Part shown: piece after piece, positions 7,877-16,825 of the stretch
Position numbering within the stretch: position 1 is the stretch's first letter
How the letters are laid out: each line of letters begins with the position of its first letter
Notes under the pieces: generated by a model
What the model was told of the DNA's origin: nothing
The model's input: only the letters and a program-made list of their open reading frames with translations
Databases searched by the model: none
Source: Pyrodictium sp.
GTDB lineage: Archaea; Thermoproteota; Thermoprotei_A; Sulfolobales; Pyrodictiaceae
NCBI GenBank assembly: GCA_013540595.1
Contig: JABXKE010000001.1
Location: 19,810-83,809 of the forward strand
DNA length: 64,000 bases
Direction: 5' to 3'
Program-made: the position numbers and the translations under genes

Positions 7877-8125
7877 CTAGTTTTGCAGCTTCAGAACAAC
7901 ACGTAGCACTGTGGAGGACTCCCTCTCCACTTGCTCGACTCTGTAGCCGTTCCTCTCGGCAACCATTGCTATCACATTGGCTGGTAGGTCACGCGGATTG
8001 GCCCTAACGATCACAGAGCGCGGTTTTTTCTCGCGCAGCTTCTGAATCTCTCTTATGAACCTTATAGCTGGATTGTCTGTGCACGAAGCACCTGCCTCAG
8101 TCAGGTCCAGCACGATCTCCTCCAA
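7877..8125 (-). CDS. Diverged TusA-like protein
   Basis: An 82-residue paralogue of the downstream gene. It has the same length, LDL opening and single cysteine at position 15, but C-P-x-P is replaced by CTDNP (C15-P19). The rest follows the TusA pattern: a helix after the cysteine, then a strand with VIVRANP, and a second helix before RVEQVE. Keeping the cysteine while losing the first proline suggests a changed sulfur acceptor or a structural partner of the true TusA. AT-rich TTGTATAAG near 8150 may be its promoter. Confidence 0.65.
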   Translation of the reverse strand: MEEIVLDLTEAGASCTDNPAIRFIREIQKLREKKPRSVIVRANPRDLPANVIAMVAERNGYRVEQVERESSTVLRVVLKLQN

Positions 8126-8301
8126 TTTGGACTCCCAGAAGCTACCTATTGTATAAGTTGAAACTTACAAGCATTATCTTCCTCCCCATCCCGTAGAACT
8201 ACGCTGTATCAGACCTGCGGCTACAGCGAGGGTTGCCGGGAGGAGCCGTTAAAGGGCCTTTGCCCTACGTATATGTAGGTAGGGTAGGGGTTGTACCTAA
8301 A

Positions 8302-9351
8302 ATGAGCGCTGAGATTACAAGGAGAGGTGTAGAGTTCCTAAAGCGCCTCGACAGCTTTGGTGAGGTCAACAGAGGATGGATAGTTAAGCGTGAGGATGAA
8401 ACTAGCCCAGACTATGGAGTTCTGCCTTACGAAAGGCCCATAGAGGAACACATCCGGATGGGTGTGGTACCCCTTGACAAGCCACCAGGACCCACGAGCC
8501 ATGAAGTGGTGGCTTGGATAAAGAGGATGTTCAACCTATCAAGGGCTGGGCATGGAGGCACCCTCGACCCCAAGGTAACCGGCGTGCTCCCTGTAGCTCT
8601 CGAGGAGGCTACCAAGGTTATAGGTTTGGTGATGTCAACATCAAAAGAGTACATCTGCGTAATGCAGCTTCATAGAAGCGTTTCGGAGAGCGAGCTTCGA
8701 AGAGTAATCCAGCTATTCCAAGGAGAGATTTACCAACGCCCTCCCCTTAGGAGCAGCGTCAAGAGGAGTCTCCGCAAGAGGAAGATCTTTGAGATAGAGC
8801 TTCTCGAGTATAACGGTAAGTACGCGCTAATGAGGGTTGTTAGCGAGGCGGGGACATACATGAGGAAGCTTTGCCACGACATGGGGCTAATCCTCGGCGT
8901 CGGTGCTCACATGAGGGAGCTCAGACGAACAAAGACGGGTCCTTTCAGAGAAGCAAAAGGTATAGTGAGGCTCCAGGAGCTAAGTGAAGCCCTCTACGTG
9001 TGGAAGAACGGTGGCGATGAGACCTTGCTCCGCAGGTACATACTGCCTGTCGAGTATGCGGTGAGCCACCTGCCGAAGGTCGTAATAAGGGATACGGCGG
9101 TTGACGCTATAGCTCACGGAGCAAACCTGGCAGTGCCCGGCGTGGTTATGCTTCACGAGGGCATAAACCGCGGTGACCGGGTAGCAATATTCACGTTGAA
9201 GGGAGAGCTAGTGGCAGTGGGCCAGGCAGAGATGAGCAGCGAGGAGGTAGCTAAGGCTGAGAGGGGCATTGCTGTGAAGGTGCGGAGGGTTGTGATGAAG
9301 CCTGGCGTGTATCCTAAAGCGTGGAAGAAGCGGGGTAGCCAAGAGGGTTGA
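8302..9351 (+). CDS. cbf5: Cbf5, tRNA/rRNA pseudouridine synthase (H/ACA RNP catalytic subunit)
   Basis: The protein has the TruB/Cbf5 catalytic core (GGTLDPKVTG, catalytic aspartate) after WIVKREDETSP, then a C-terminal PUA domain. It is the catalytic subunit of archaeal H/ACA RNPs with Nop10, Gar1 and L7Ae, and can also act on tRNA U55 alone. I prefer ATG 8302, because a TATA-like GTATATG at 8269-8275 would give a nearly leaderless mRNA. TTG codons at 8260 and 8233 extend the frame by 14 or 23 residues. In many crenarchaea cbf5 follows eL14. Here the two are separated by tRNA-Ser, a methyltransferase and a desulfurase, and eL14 lies on the other strand. Confidence 0.93.
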   Translation: MSAEITRRGVEFLKRLDSFGEVNRGWIVKREDETSPDYGVLPYERPIEEHIRMGVVPLDKPPGPTSHEVVAWIKRMFNLSRAGHGGTLDPKVTGVLPVALEEATKVIGLVMSTSKEYICVMQLHRSVSESELRRVIQLFQGEIYQRPPLRSSVKRSLRKRKIFEIELLEYNGKYALMRVVSEAGTYMRKLCHDMGLILGVGAHMRELRRTKTGPFREAKGIVRLQELSEALYVWKNGGDETLLRRYILPVEYAVSHLPKVVIRDTAVDAIAHGANLAVPGVVMLHEGINRGDRVAIFTLKGELVAVGQAEMSSEEVAKAERGIAVKVRRVVMKPGVYPKAWKKRGSQEG

Positions 9352-9941
9352 GCCACTACTTCAGGAAGCAGGGCAAGAAAGCTACCGCCCAGCTGTTCAG
9401 CGACTACGTTCTAGGTGTAACAGTGGAATTTTACGTAGCGCGTGGCCTCTTCTCAGCGGGGCAGATAGACGAGGGTACGCGGCTCTTGCTGGAATCAGCC
9501 AGGCTACCAGAAAGCGGTGTGGTGCTCGATCTAGGCTGCGGCTACGGGGCCATAGGGATTACGGTGGCTAAGGCTAGGCCCACTTTGCGCGTGGTGATGG
9601 TTGACGTAAATCCCCTCGCCGTCAAGTTTGCGAAACTAAATGCAAAACATAACGGCGTGCTGGACAGGGTGGAAGTCTACTTAGGTAATCTCTACGAGCC
9701 TGTGGAGGGCCGCGTTTTCGATGCTATACTGACGAACCCCCCGATCTCTGCCGGCATGAAGGTGGTTTCACGCATAGTCAGTGATGCTCGGAACCACCTA
9801 AAGCCCGGCGGCTCGCTCCAAATGGTAGTCAGAAAAGGAGCCGACAGTATCTCGTCCCTGCTTGAAGAGCATTTCGGCAGCTACGAGGTGCTCGCCAGAA
9901 AGAGGGGGTACACCGTCCTCTACGCGGAGAAAACGCAATAA
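9348..9941 (+). CDS. RsmC-like class I SAM-dependent methyltransferase
   Basis: A 197-residue Rossmann methyltransferase with SAM motif LDLGCGYGAIG and the catalytic TNPPISAG, which is the N-P-P-x motif of N-methylating enzymes. The short form resembles archaeal RsmC-like proteins acting on 16S rRNA guanine. Its TTG start overlaps the TGA stop of cbf5, so the two RNA-modification genes are translationally coupled. The substrate is inferred from family and context; a protein or tRNA target is possible. Confidence 0.82.
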   Translation: MSHYFRKQGKKATAQLFSDYVLGVTVEFYVARGLFSAGQIDEGTRLLLESARLPESGVVLDLGCGYGAIGITVAKARPTLRVVMVDVNPLAVKFAKLNAKHNGVLDRVEVYLGNLYEPVEGRVFDAILTNPPISAGMKVVSRIVSDARNHLKPGGSLQMVVRKGADSISSLLEEHFGSYEVLARKRGYTVLYAEKTQ

Positions 9942-9972
9942 CCTCCCAACCCAAAAACCACTCCGGTTGGAA

Positions 9973-10061
9973 GCCGGGGTGCCCGAGCGGCCCAAGGGGC
10001 CGGCCTGGAGAGCCGGTGCCCCAGACGGGGCGCGCGGGTTCAAATCCCGCCCCCGGCGCCA
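9973..10061 (+). tRNA. tRNA-Ser (GGA anticodon)
   Basis: The acceptor stem GCCGGGG (9973-9979) pairs with CCCCGGC (10051-10057). It is followed by discriminator G and an encoded CCA. The anticodon arm CCGGC-CTGGAGA-GCCGG gives anticodon GGA, reading TCC and TCT. A long variable arm (CCCC/GGGG) follows, as expected for serine, and the T arm contains GGGTTCAAATCCC. There is no intron. It starts 31 bases after the methyltransferase stop, on the same strand. Confidence 0.95.
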
Positions 10062-10250
10062 ACCTCATCTATTTGGGCTTGTGGCGGCTTGGGTTTGCGT
10101 GCAAAGAGAACGTGGTGAAGTAAAGCTGCTCACCGGCGTCACTGGGCTCTAGTAGCTTCAGTCTTGCTCTGAATCCTCTGTGTCGATACATGCTCCTCTA
10201 GGGGTGATAATATTAGCTCTCTTGCCAAATTGTTCTGAGTAGGTGGGTAC

Positions 10251-11498
10251 GTGGTGTTGTTGGACTATAAAGCTCTGAAGCAGGATTTTCCTCTATTGTC
10301 CTCTTTGGATATTGTCTATCTGGACAACGCTGCGACTACCCACAAGCCTAGAAGGGTAATCGATGCCGTAAAGAGGTTCTACGAGGAGATAAACGCGAAC
10401 ATAGCGCGCGGCCTTTACGAGCTGAGCGTAAAGGCTACGAAGCTCTATGAGGAGGCGCACGAACTTGTTGCCACGCTCATTGGTGCGCGAAGCTGGACGG
10501 AGGTCGTGTTTACGCGCAGCTCCACTGACTCTGCCAACATAGTGGCCTGGACTATGGTGGTTAATGGGATCGTTAGAGAGAATGACAACATTGTGGTTAG
10601 CATAGGTGAGCATCACAGTAACATGCTCCCCTGGAAGATGGTCTCTGAGCTGACGGGAGCCGAGCTGCGTTTTGTCCCCGTCGATGAGCGTGGGTTCGTG
10701 GACATGAATAGGCTCGAGGAGCTTGTGGACGACAGAACCAAGGTTGTCGCGGTAAACATTGTGTCTAACGTTACCGGCCGCGTAAACGACGTTAGAAGGA
10801 TAGCAAGGTTGGCGCACAGGTACGGGGCCTACGTTGTGGTTGACGGTGCTCAGGCGGTACCTCACATGAAGGTTGACGTGGGCTCCTTGGAGGTAGATTT
10901 CCTCTTCTTCAGTGGCCATAAGATGATGGGGCCCACCGGCACGGGCGTGCTCTGGATGCGTGAGGACCTAGCTAGGGAGCTTGCTCCCCCAATCCGGGGC
11001 GGCGGGGCCATAAGGTCCGTCAGAGTCGAGGGTAGCTCCCTAAAGGTTGATTACGCGGATCCCCCGTGGAAGTGGGAACCTGGAACACCCCACATAGCCG
11101 GAGCTGTTGGGCTCTCGGAGGCTGTCAGGTACCTTCTCGAGATTGGGTTAGACCGTATTGCTAAGCACGAGGAGGAGCTCACGCGCTACCTACTGTCGAG
11201 GCTTCAGGAGCTAGGTGAGGTTGTGGAGGGTGTGGTGGGAGGCTGGGATACAGAGAGAAGGCTGGGTATAGTAGCCTTTACAGTTAAAGGCATGGCTCCT
11301 CACGCAGTGGCGCTAGCGCTTGGCCTCAGAAACATAGCTGTTAGAGCCGGATTCCACTGTGCTGAGCCCTTGCACCGCTTCCTGGGCTTCAACGAGGGTA
11401 GCGTTAGGGCGAGCTTCTACCTCTATAACGGCCTAGAGGATGTGGATTCCCTGATAGAGGCTCTATCAGGTTTAGTAAAGCGTAGAGGCGAGAGCTGA
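10251..11498 (+). CDS. sufS: SufS-type cysteine desulfurase (class V aminotransferase fold)
   Basis: A 415-residue PLP enzyme with YLDNAATTHKP at the N-terminus, GEHHSN (H121) for cofactor stacking, VVVDGAQ at the PLP pyridine contact, K224 in SGHKMMGPTG as the Schiff-base lysine, and C370 in RAGFHCAEP as the persulfide cysteine. These residues indicate a working cysteine desulfurase of group II. GGTGGG upstream serves GTG 10251 or 10254. A TATA-like AATATTA lies near 10210. It could feed sulfur to iron-sulfur assembly or to the TusA and TtuA systems nearby. Confidence 0.9.
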   Translation: MVLLDYKALKQDFPLLSSLDIVYLDNAATTHKPRRVIDAVKRFYEEINANIARGLYELSVKATKLYEEAHELVATLIGARSWTEVVFTRSSTDSANIVAWTMVVNGIVRENDNIVVSIGEHHSNMLPWKMVSELTGAELRFVPVDERGFVDMNRLEELVDDRTKVVAVNIVSNVTGRVNDVRRIARLAHRYGAYVVVDGAQAVPHMKVDVGSLEVDFLFFSGHKMMGPTGTGVLWMREDLARELAPPIRGGGAIRSVRVEGSSLKVDYADPPWKWEPGTPHIAGAVGLSEAVRYLLEIGLDRIAKHEEELTRYLLSRLQELGEVVEGVVGGWDTERRLGIVAFTVKGMAPHAVALALGLRNIAVRAGFHCAEPLHRFLGFNEGSVRASFYLYNGLEDVDSLIEALSGLVKRRGES

Positions 11499-11530
11499 GG
11501 CCTTCAAAAGAGGCTCTGTCTTGTTCAGTG

Positions 11531-11839
11531 CTAGAGGGCTCCTGGTTTTAGCTCGATCTTTGTGCGCTCTCTCATGAAGTCGAGGAGGCCTGCCTGCTCC
11601 AGGGCCTTCTTGACATCCTCATCGCTCGCTCCTGGCTCTATGTCTATCTTTTCGGGCAGGACCTCTATGTGGTTGATGTTTGCTCTCCTCCTCTTGACTC
11701 CCGAGACGTCCTTGGGGCCTGTTATTAGCACGAAGTTGTCGTCTATTATATCGACGATAACGCACTTCCTTCCGGCCTCTCTGCCGCGCGTCTTAACGCA
11801 GAGTCTGCCGACCTCGATAGCCGGCACTTTTCTCACCAA
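11531..11839 (-). CDS. rpl14e: Ribosomal protein eL14
   Basis: A 102-residue KOW-type protein. The N-terminal [16 protein letters not shown] and [16 protein letters not shown] are characteristic of archaeal and eukaryotic eL14, a large-subunit protein without a bacterial counterpart. It is the last gene of the minus-strand ribosomal superoperon, 57 bases after cmk. A TATA-like TTTAAACTT on the minus strand near 11875-11883 could give it a separate promoter. Confidence 0.95.
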   Translation of the reverse strand: MVRKVPAIEVGRLCVKTRGREAGRKCVIVDIIDDNFVLITGPKDVSGVKRRRANINHIEVLPEKIDIEPGASDEDVKKALEQAGLLDFMRERTKIELKPGAL

Positions 11840-11896
11840 GCGAATGAGCCTAGTTGTTTCTGGGATTCTTAAAGTTTAAACTTGCGATCCTGGAGG

Positions 11897-12490
11897 TTAG
11901 CTGCGGCATCCTTCCAGATCGTAGCCTTTGGCACGCAGTGCGGCGCATGCCACCGTTTTCACTATAGAGTAGCTCTCCTCTACAGATAGGTATGTGGTGT
12001 CCAGCACCAAGTCGAACAACGTTAGGTTCGATATATCTATAGCGTAGAAGTCCATGAAGCGCTTCCTGTGAAAGTACTCCCTCCAGACGATGCTCTGGAG
12101 AGCCTCTTCGAAGCTTTTTCCCTCTCGTGCAGCTATTCTGCGGGCTCTCTCCTCAAGTGAGGCTGTTATGTACATCTTGACGTCTGCGATGTGTTGCAGA
12201 AGCCATGCTGTAAGGTGCCCTTCGATAACGACGTTTCCCCTGCAACCCACCTTGACCGTCATTCTGTCTATCTCAAGGTCTATTGACATGTCCTGCGCAG
12301 CTAGCTTGTTGAGCTCCTCAAGGCTAATGCCACGCTCTGCCGCTATCTCCCGGAATAGGCGTCCAGCGGAGTATAGTTCTAGGCCCAAATCCCTTGCGAG
12401 CATTCTCGCGTATGTGGTCTTTCCTCCTCCTGGGGGACCGCTTAAGACTACGGTGGGTCTCTTTCTTTCGCCACATTCTCCGAGTAGCAT
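11897..12490 (-). CDS. cmk: Cytidylate kinase
   Basis: A 197-residue P-loop kinase with LSGPPGGGKTT near residues 16-26 and the archaeal Cmk pattern (IEGHLTAW, RAARREG-like lid). It phosphorylates CMP and dCMP. Its place between eL34 and eL14 is the standard crenarchaeal arrangement. The ATG at 12490 opens a short leader before the Walker strand, and GGTAAAATTC lies upstream. A 214-base gap with no gene separates it from eL34. Confidence 0.92.
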   Translation of the reverse strand: MLLGECGERKRPTVVLSGPPGGGKTTYARMLARDLGLELYSAGRLFREIAAERGISLEELNKLAAQDMSIDLEIDRMTVKVGCRGNVVIEGHLTAWLLQHIADVKMYITASLEERARRIAAREGKSFEEALQSIVWREYFHRKRFMDFYAIDISNLTLFDLVLDTTYLSVEESYSIVKTVACAALRAKGYDLEGCRS

Positions 12491-12704
12491 CTGAATTTTA
12501 CCTCCATTTAGCCTCGGGAGTTGGGTGTTGGGGTTTTGTTAAATTGGTGCGGGGATGAGATGAGGAAGGTAGAAGCTACGTCAGAAAATGGCTATCCTTT
12601 GACAATTTTGTTGCTTTGCAATCGGCTTTGAGATTTCTAACCAAGTAGTGCACCGTCCCGAGGAGTGCAATGTTTTGCAGCTATGTACTGCAGCTATCAT
12701 GTCC
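12491..12704. other. Intergenic gap between eL34 and cmk
   Basis: I see no gene here. The octamer GCAGCTAT occurs twice near 12675-12695 with a 5-base spacer. The TTTTGTTAAATT near 12533-12544 may serve as an AT-rich promoter element for cmk. Confidence 0.4.
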
Positions 12705-13010
12705 CTAAGCCGTCTCTCCTCGGTTTGGCAGAGATGCTGTTACCAATCTCCGTATTTCTCTCTTGAGCAGCATCTCCAAGCAGCTATGGCAGAGAACTCC
12801 ACCATACATTCTTTCTGGCCTTTTGGCGGTTTTTGGTAGCTTTCTGAGCTCGGTAGGTCTTAGCCTAGGAACTCCGTTAAGAGGTGCACCGCAGAGCGCG
12901 CACTTCGCTGGCCCGGGCCTTCTTTTCTCATAATGCGTCACTGTCTCTCCTCCAGGTGTTCTAACCCTTAGCTTCCTCAGTGAGCCCGTCCGGTACCTTG
13001 GTCTTGGCAT
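12705..13010 (-). CDS. rpl34e: Ribosomal protein eL34
   Basis: A 101-residue basic protein. It opens [20 protein letters not shown] and carries a zinc-binding pair CALC ... CHSC, typical of archaeal eL34 of the large subunit. It follows the DUF106 gene by 2 bases, so it is cotranscribed with it and with adkA and secY. Confidence 0.95.
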   Translation of the reverse strand: MPRPRYRTGSLRKLRVRTPGGETVTHYEKRRPGPAKCALCGAPLNGVPRLRPTELRKLPKTAKRPERMYGGVLCHSCLEMLLKREIRRLVTASLPNRGETA

Positions 13011-13012
13011 AC

Positions 13013-13525
13013 CTAGGCCTCCCCCTCTTTATTTGAGCCCAGGCTAGCTTTTCCAGTCCACCTCCTCTTAAACATTAGCACTAGTACTAAATCCTCTTGT
13101 GTTATCGGGAGTAAGGCGAGAAACATAGCTGCTGCGAGCGTGGCAGCTAGTGTAAGGCAGCTACCTTCGTATTGGAATGTTAGACCGGGTATGCAGCATG
13201 GTATAGCAAGAGCAATGGGTCGAAGTATGAAAACTACAAGAGCACCAATGTAAATGGGTGTAAGTGCAACTAGTCTATACAATGTATAGCGTTTGACGGT
13301 GGATTGAAGCGTGGCTAGGCGCGTTTTGAGCTTGGCTAGCCTTTTCTTCGCGCGTGGCGTGGCCTCGCTTTGCAGTCGTCTCGCCTCAGCGACCGTTTCC
13401 TCTAGGTACGCTTTCGAGGTAATGTAGCCTGGGCCTACAGCAGCTGCGTAAAGGTACTCCGAGAGAATCAGACTCAAAGTTATCAAGACGACGAGGTAAA
13501 GTTTGTAGTAAATGAGGGAGGGCAT
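13013..13525 (-). CDS. DUF106 / Oxa1-YidC-EMC3 superfamily membrane insertase (Ylp1-like)
   Basis: A 170-residue membrane protein with an N-terminal segment, a charged coiled region (residues about 45-75, rich in K, R and E) and two further hydrophobic segments. This is the layout of archaeal DUF106 proteins, which are distant relatives of YidC, Get1 and EMC3 and help insert membrane proteins. Its place just after secY-adkA is conserved across archaea and supports a role with the translocon. Confidence 0.82.
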   Translation of the reverse strand: MPSLIYYKLYLVVLITLSLILSEYLYAAAVGPGYITSKAYLEETVAEARRLQSEATPRAKKRLAKLKTRLATLQSTVKRYTLYRLVALTPIYIGALVVFILRPIALAIPCCIPGLTFQYEGSCLTLAATLAAAMFLALLPITQEDLVLVLMFKRRWTGKASLGSNKEGEA

Positions 13526-13534
13526 CCGAACGTC

Positions 13535-14152
13535 CTACCTCAGCATTTTCACGAGCTCCACTATTTTCTCTGCAGCCGCCCTGGGGTTTCCTTCGATGTT
13601 CTCGACAGGAAAGACGCTCGATGAGACCAGGGTCGCGCTAGCCATTGCGGCTATCCTTGCCATCTGCATAAGCTCCGCAACTTTCTCGACGCTTCCAATA
13701 TCGCGCCTGTCACGTGTTTTATCCCTCTCTTGCCTCGATACAATAACCTCAGGAGCGGCCTCCACGAGAACTATGGCATCGGGCTTGAGCTCGAGGACAA
13801 CACCTCTTGGAAGCCCAGGCCAGAAGCCCGTGACGGTCTTTACCACGGTGTGTGTGTCTACGAGGAGAACCCCGTCCGAGCCTAGCTTCGAGAGAGCATC
13901 CTCGCGTATAAGCCGTGCGGCAGCCTCTTGGAGCTCCAGCTGCTTTCTGAGAGGCAGCTTTCGTATCTCATCTCTATGGCTTACTAGTCCCAACTCCTTT
14001 GCTACCTTGAGCATGTAGTCCCCAAAGTTAGCCAGAACGTAGGCTGTACCTTCCCCGTCCAGGATGGATGCTACATGTGTTAGCACAGTTGTCTTTCCCA
14101 CACCCGGCACGCCGGTCACTATCACTGTGACAAAGGGGTTGCGCTCGACCAT
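13535..14152 (-). CDS. adkA: Archaeal adenylate kinase AdkA
   Basis: A 205-residue P-loop kinase. VTGVPGVGKTT near residues 12-22 is the Walker A, followed by the archaeal AdkA-specific VLANFGDYML. It interconverts AMP, ADP and ATP. It lies between secY and the DUF106 insertase in the usual archaeal spc-operon extension. Confidence 0.93.
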   Translation of the reverse strand: MVERNPFVTVIVTGVPGVGKTTVLTHVASILDGEGTAYVLANFGDYMLKVAKELGLVSHRDEIRKLPLRKQLELQEAAARLIREDALSKLGSDGVLLVDTHTVVKTVTGFWPGLPRGVVLELKPDAIVLVEAAPEVIVSRQERDKTRDRRDIGSVEKVAELMQMARIAAMASATLVSSSVFPVENIEGNPRAAAEKIVELVKMLR

Positions 14153-14229
14153 CTCAAAACGCCCGGAAAAGGGGAGTTTTAGGAGCTTAAAAGGTTTTGA
14201 AAACGTGGCTTTTAGAAGCCGTTCTATTC

Positions 14230-15609
14230 TTACTCGCCTATGATCCTTCTAAGCATTGGGTACATCTCCAGTGTTCTCTCGTACGCTAGTGTCTGGTAGA
14301 AGTTATACACTATACCTACCAGCAGGACAAGTCCAGAGCCGCTTCCATAGGCGCCAAAGATGTCGGCAATGATTGCTATCCCGGCGACAAGCAGCGAGCT
14401 TATTATGGTGAGCGGGTAGATATAGCGTGCCAGTATACGCTCCAGTACTTTCTGGTTCCTCCTTATTCCGGGCAGCTCCATGCCTGACTTTATTAGGTTC
14501 TCTGCCTGCTTAGCTGGGCTGAGCCCGGCTATCTCAACCCAGATGAACCCAAATGCGAGGCCAAGCAGGAGCCATGCGACGGCAAACGTGATTAACCTCA
14601 GAGGATCACTGGCGGCGTCTAGGAGGCCGTGTGGCGGCCTCACATAGTGGTAGAGTACCCCTATCCCCTTGGCCAGTACGCTGTCTTGGCCGAAGAAGCT
14701 CGCTATCACCTGCTGGAAGACGTAGATGTCTGTCACCACTATCGTGACGAAGAGGATTGGTATGTTTGTAACATAGATGAAGTTTAGCGGTATTCGCGTT
14801 TTTATGCTACCGTAGCGCGGGCTGCTTACAGGTATGAACACTTGCATTAACTGGAAGTAGAGGAGCAGCATTATTATGGCAATTGTAGCAAGGAAGCCGA
14901 CCATGTCCGGTGTCCGGTACCTCAATATAGCTAGGTCCCTGGTTGCTATAACGTGCGCCAGCCATCCATAGTAGCCTTCTTGTATCTTTATAGGGCCGGC
15001 AAACTGCCACGCCATCCCCTTCACAACGTTAGCTACAATAAAGAGGCTTAACGCTGAGCCTATCCCCCACCCCTTTCTGACCATGTCGTCAAACCAGAGA
15101 AGGATTATAGTTGCTATAAGCAACTGAATGATGACGGCCACGCGTACTCCTAATCCAACTGGACAGCCTCCACCACCGAACGCTGTGACCCAGAACCTGC
15201 AGCCTACAACGTACGCTCCAGCTTCCAGTACAGCAAAGAGTAGAGCCAGTGTGCGCTGAGCCCCCATGAAGATCTTTCGATCTCGCGGCTTCGTTAGATC
15301 CATCTGTATGAGGCCTCCTCCTACAAGGACCTCAAGGACTATTCCGGCGGTCACAATTGGTCCTATTCCAAGAGTCATAAGGGAGCCCACGTTCATGCCC
15401 AAGATGAGCTGGGTTAGAGCAGCAGCCCCTCCGCCAGCTGTCTGCTGGTAACCCAGCACGCCGTAGAGCGGAATCTCGCTCATGACAAGGTACAGGAGCA
15501 CCACAATGGCTGTCCAAGCAAGCCTCGTTGGAAGAGGCGGTCTTCTAGCTGGCTTTTCTATTGCTGGTACGAGCTTCGAAACCTCGGCTAGAGCCTCCAG
15601 CACAGCCAT
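14230..15609 (-). CDS. secY: Protein translocase subunit SecY
   Basis: A 459-residue protein with ten hydrophobic segments. It contains the SecY plug region after YLVMSEIPLYGV, the LGIGPIVTAGIVLEVLVG signature segment and the conserved C-terminal cytosolic loop with GMELPGIRRN. It forms the protein-conducting channel with SecE and Sec61beta. A 132-base gap on the uL15 side carries TTGTTTTTAACA on the minus strand (near 15683-15694), a candidate separate promoter. Confidence 0.96.
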   Translation of the reverse strand: MAVLEALAEVSKLVPAIEKPARRPPLPTRLAWTAIVVLLYLVMSEIPLYGVLGYQQTAGGGAAALTQLILGMNVGSLMTLGIGPIVTAGIVLEVLVGGGLIQMDLTKPRDRKIFMGAQRTLALLFAVLEAGAYVVGCRFWVTAFGGGGCPVGLGVRVAVIIQLLIATIILLWFDDMVRKGWGIGSALSLFIVANVVKGMAWQFAGPIKIQEGYYGWLAHVIATRDLAILRYRTPDMVGFLATIAIIMLLLYFQLMQVFIPVSSPRYGSIKTRIPLNFIYVTNIPILFVTIVVTDIYVFQQVIASFFGQDSVLAKGIGVLYHYVRPPHGLLDAASDPLRLITFAVAWLLLGLAFGFIWVEIAGLSPAKQAENLIKSGMELPGIRRNQKVLERILARYIYPLTIISSLLVAGIAIIADIFGAYGSGSGLVLLVGIVYNFYQTLAYERTLEMYPMLRRIIGE

Positions 15610-15741
15610 TTGATGCTACCCCCTAGAGGTACCTCTGGCAGCATTTGAGCTAGGCCAGAGCGTGTGAGTGGTAGCTAGAGTGTTAAAAACAAAGCGAAGC
15701 CTCTAGAGGAGATGGAAGCAGGTTTTTGGCACGGGCTGTAG

Positions 15742-16200
15742 CTAGCTTTCGGCTTTGCCTGTAATTACTACCTCGCCGCCTGCGCTCCTAACCTTCTCGA
15801 TAGCCCTTGATGTGGCGTGCGGGACTATGATCTTCAGTTTCTTCGTTATCTTGCCACGTCCTGCGAGTTTATTGAAGCCGAGCTTGCTCAAGTCAACAAT
15901 TATCGTATCACCCTCCTGTTTAGCGATGCCCTCTGCCAGCCACTTTTCTGCTCGCTCGTCAACCTCTCCTACGTTGATCTCGCGCGCCTCCTTTGCCAAG
16001 GTCAGCGGCCTGTTGAAGCCGTGCTTGCCAAACCACGTTGGCGCATACTTAACTACCCATGTCCACATGTGCTTATGCATGCCAGCGGCTCCGAAGCCCC
16101 CTCTCGAGCCGCTGCCCCTGTGCTGTCCGATGCGTCCCCATCCCATTGTCCTGCTTCTGCCGCGAAGCTTCCTGCTCTTCTTTCTACGCCTAACAACCAT
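15742..16200 (-). CDS. rpl15: Ribosomal protein uL15
   Basis: A 152-residue protein with the glycine- and arginine-rich N-terminus (GWGRIGQHRGSGSRGG) and the archaeal segment FGKHGFNRPL. It is a large-subunit protein with an extension reaching into the rRNA core. It follows uL30 by 14 bases. Confidence 0.95.
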   Translation of the reverse strand: MVVRRRKKSRKLRGRSRTMGWGRIGQHRGSGSRGGFGAAGMHKHMWTWVVKYAPTWFGKHGFNRPLTLAKEAREINVGEVDERAEKWLAEGIAKQEGDTIIVDLSKLGFNKLAGRGKITKKLKIIVPHATSRAIEKVRSAGGEVVITGKAES

Positions 16201-16214
16201 TTACAGATCACCCC

Positions 16215-16781
16215 CTAGAGCATCCTTCTTATGAGCTCGTTTATTGCTGTGCCGCGGTATCCAAGTTCTCCCTCTCCGGTTGAGTAGTGCTTCTTTATGC
16301 TTCCATTGAATCCTCCGCGCGGTGGATGAAGCCTAAATACCGGCTTTATTATCCACTTCTTTTCCTTCTTGTCGTAAAGCTTGTGTAGATGGATTTTCCC
16401 TTCGAGGATTCTATCGGCGAGATCCTCTATCGAACTTACTCCCAACTTCTCTTTCAAATATTCATCTGTAAGCGGCCTATTGCCGGCTATCCTACCCCTT
16501 GTCCGGAGGAGCTCTATCAGCGTTTCTCTGTCTATCTCTCCCCAGGTCACCCAATCCTTTACCTTCTGAAGCATGCCGTGAATGCCCGGAAGCGTTGAGG
16601 GGTACAGTACGAGGTGGTACTTCCTGTGCAGCCTGAGGAGTTTCAGCGTGTGCTCTACGTCCGGGCGAACGCCCACTCTTCCTCGTATCCTTATTATTGC
16701 GTAAACCTTGAAGCTTTGGTCTTCACTTGCTGCGTTACTCTCTTTTTTGCGGGCACGAGCAGATGCAACTGTGCTGCTCAT
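16215..16781 (-). CDS. rpl30: Ribosomal protein uL30
   Basis: A 188-residue archaeal-length uL30. It has the YAIIRIRGRVGVRPD core, followed by the archaeal C-terminal domain with RLHPPRGGFNGSIK. The first 25 residues are a charged extension rich in K, E and A. It lies between uS5 and uL15 as in other archaea. Confidence 0.95.
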   Translation of the reverse strand: MSSTVASARARKKESNAASEDQSFKVYAIIRIRGRVGVRPDVEHTLKLLRLHRKYHLVLYPSTLPGIHGMLQKVKDWVTWGEIDRETLIELLRTRGRIAGNRPLTDEYLKEKLGVSSIEDLADRILEGKIHLHKLYDKKEKKWIIKPVFRLHPPRGGFNGSIKKHYSTGEGELGYRGTAINELIRRML

Positions 16782-16825
16782 GTCTAGCCACCCCTATACG
16801 CTCTCATGTCTTCTGGGAGTTACAC

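Noticed and set aside
9798..10152. Reading frames across the tRNA-Ser gene
   Set aside because: The tRNA fold is complete, and the frames are GC-driven by-products of it.
10062..10250. A possible C/D box sRNA between tRNA-Ser and sufS (GTGATAA ... CTGA)
   Set aside because: Box C is imperfect, no inner boxes are present, and the AT-rich part is better read as the sufS promoter.
12491..12704. A small RNA or gene in the eL34-cmk gap
   Set aside because: Only a short direct repeat is visible; no boxes, stems or coding frame support a feature.
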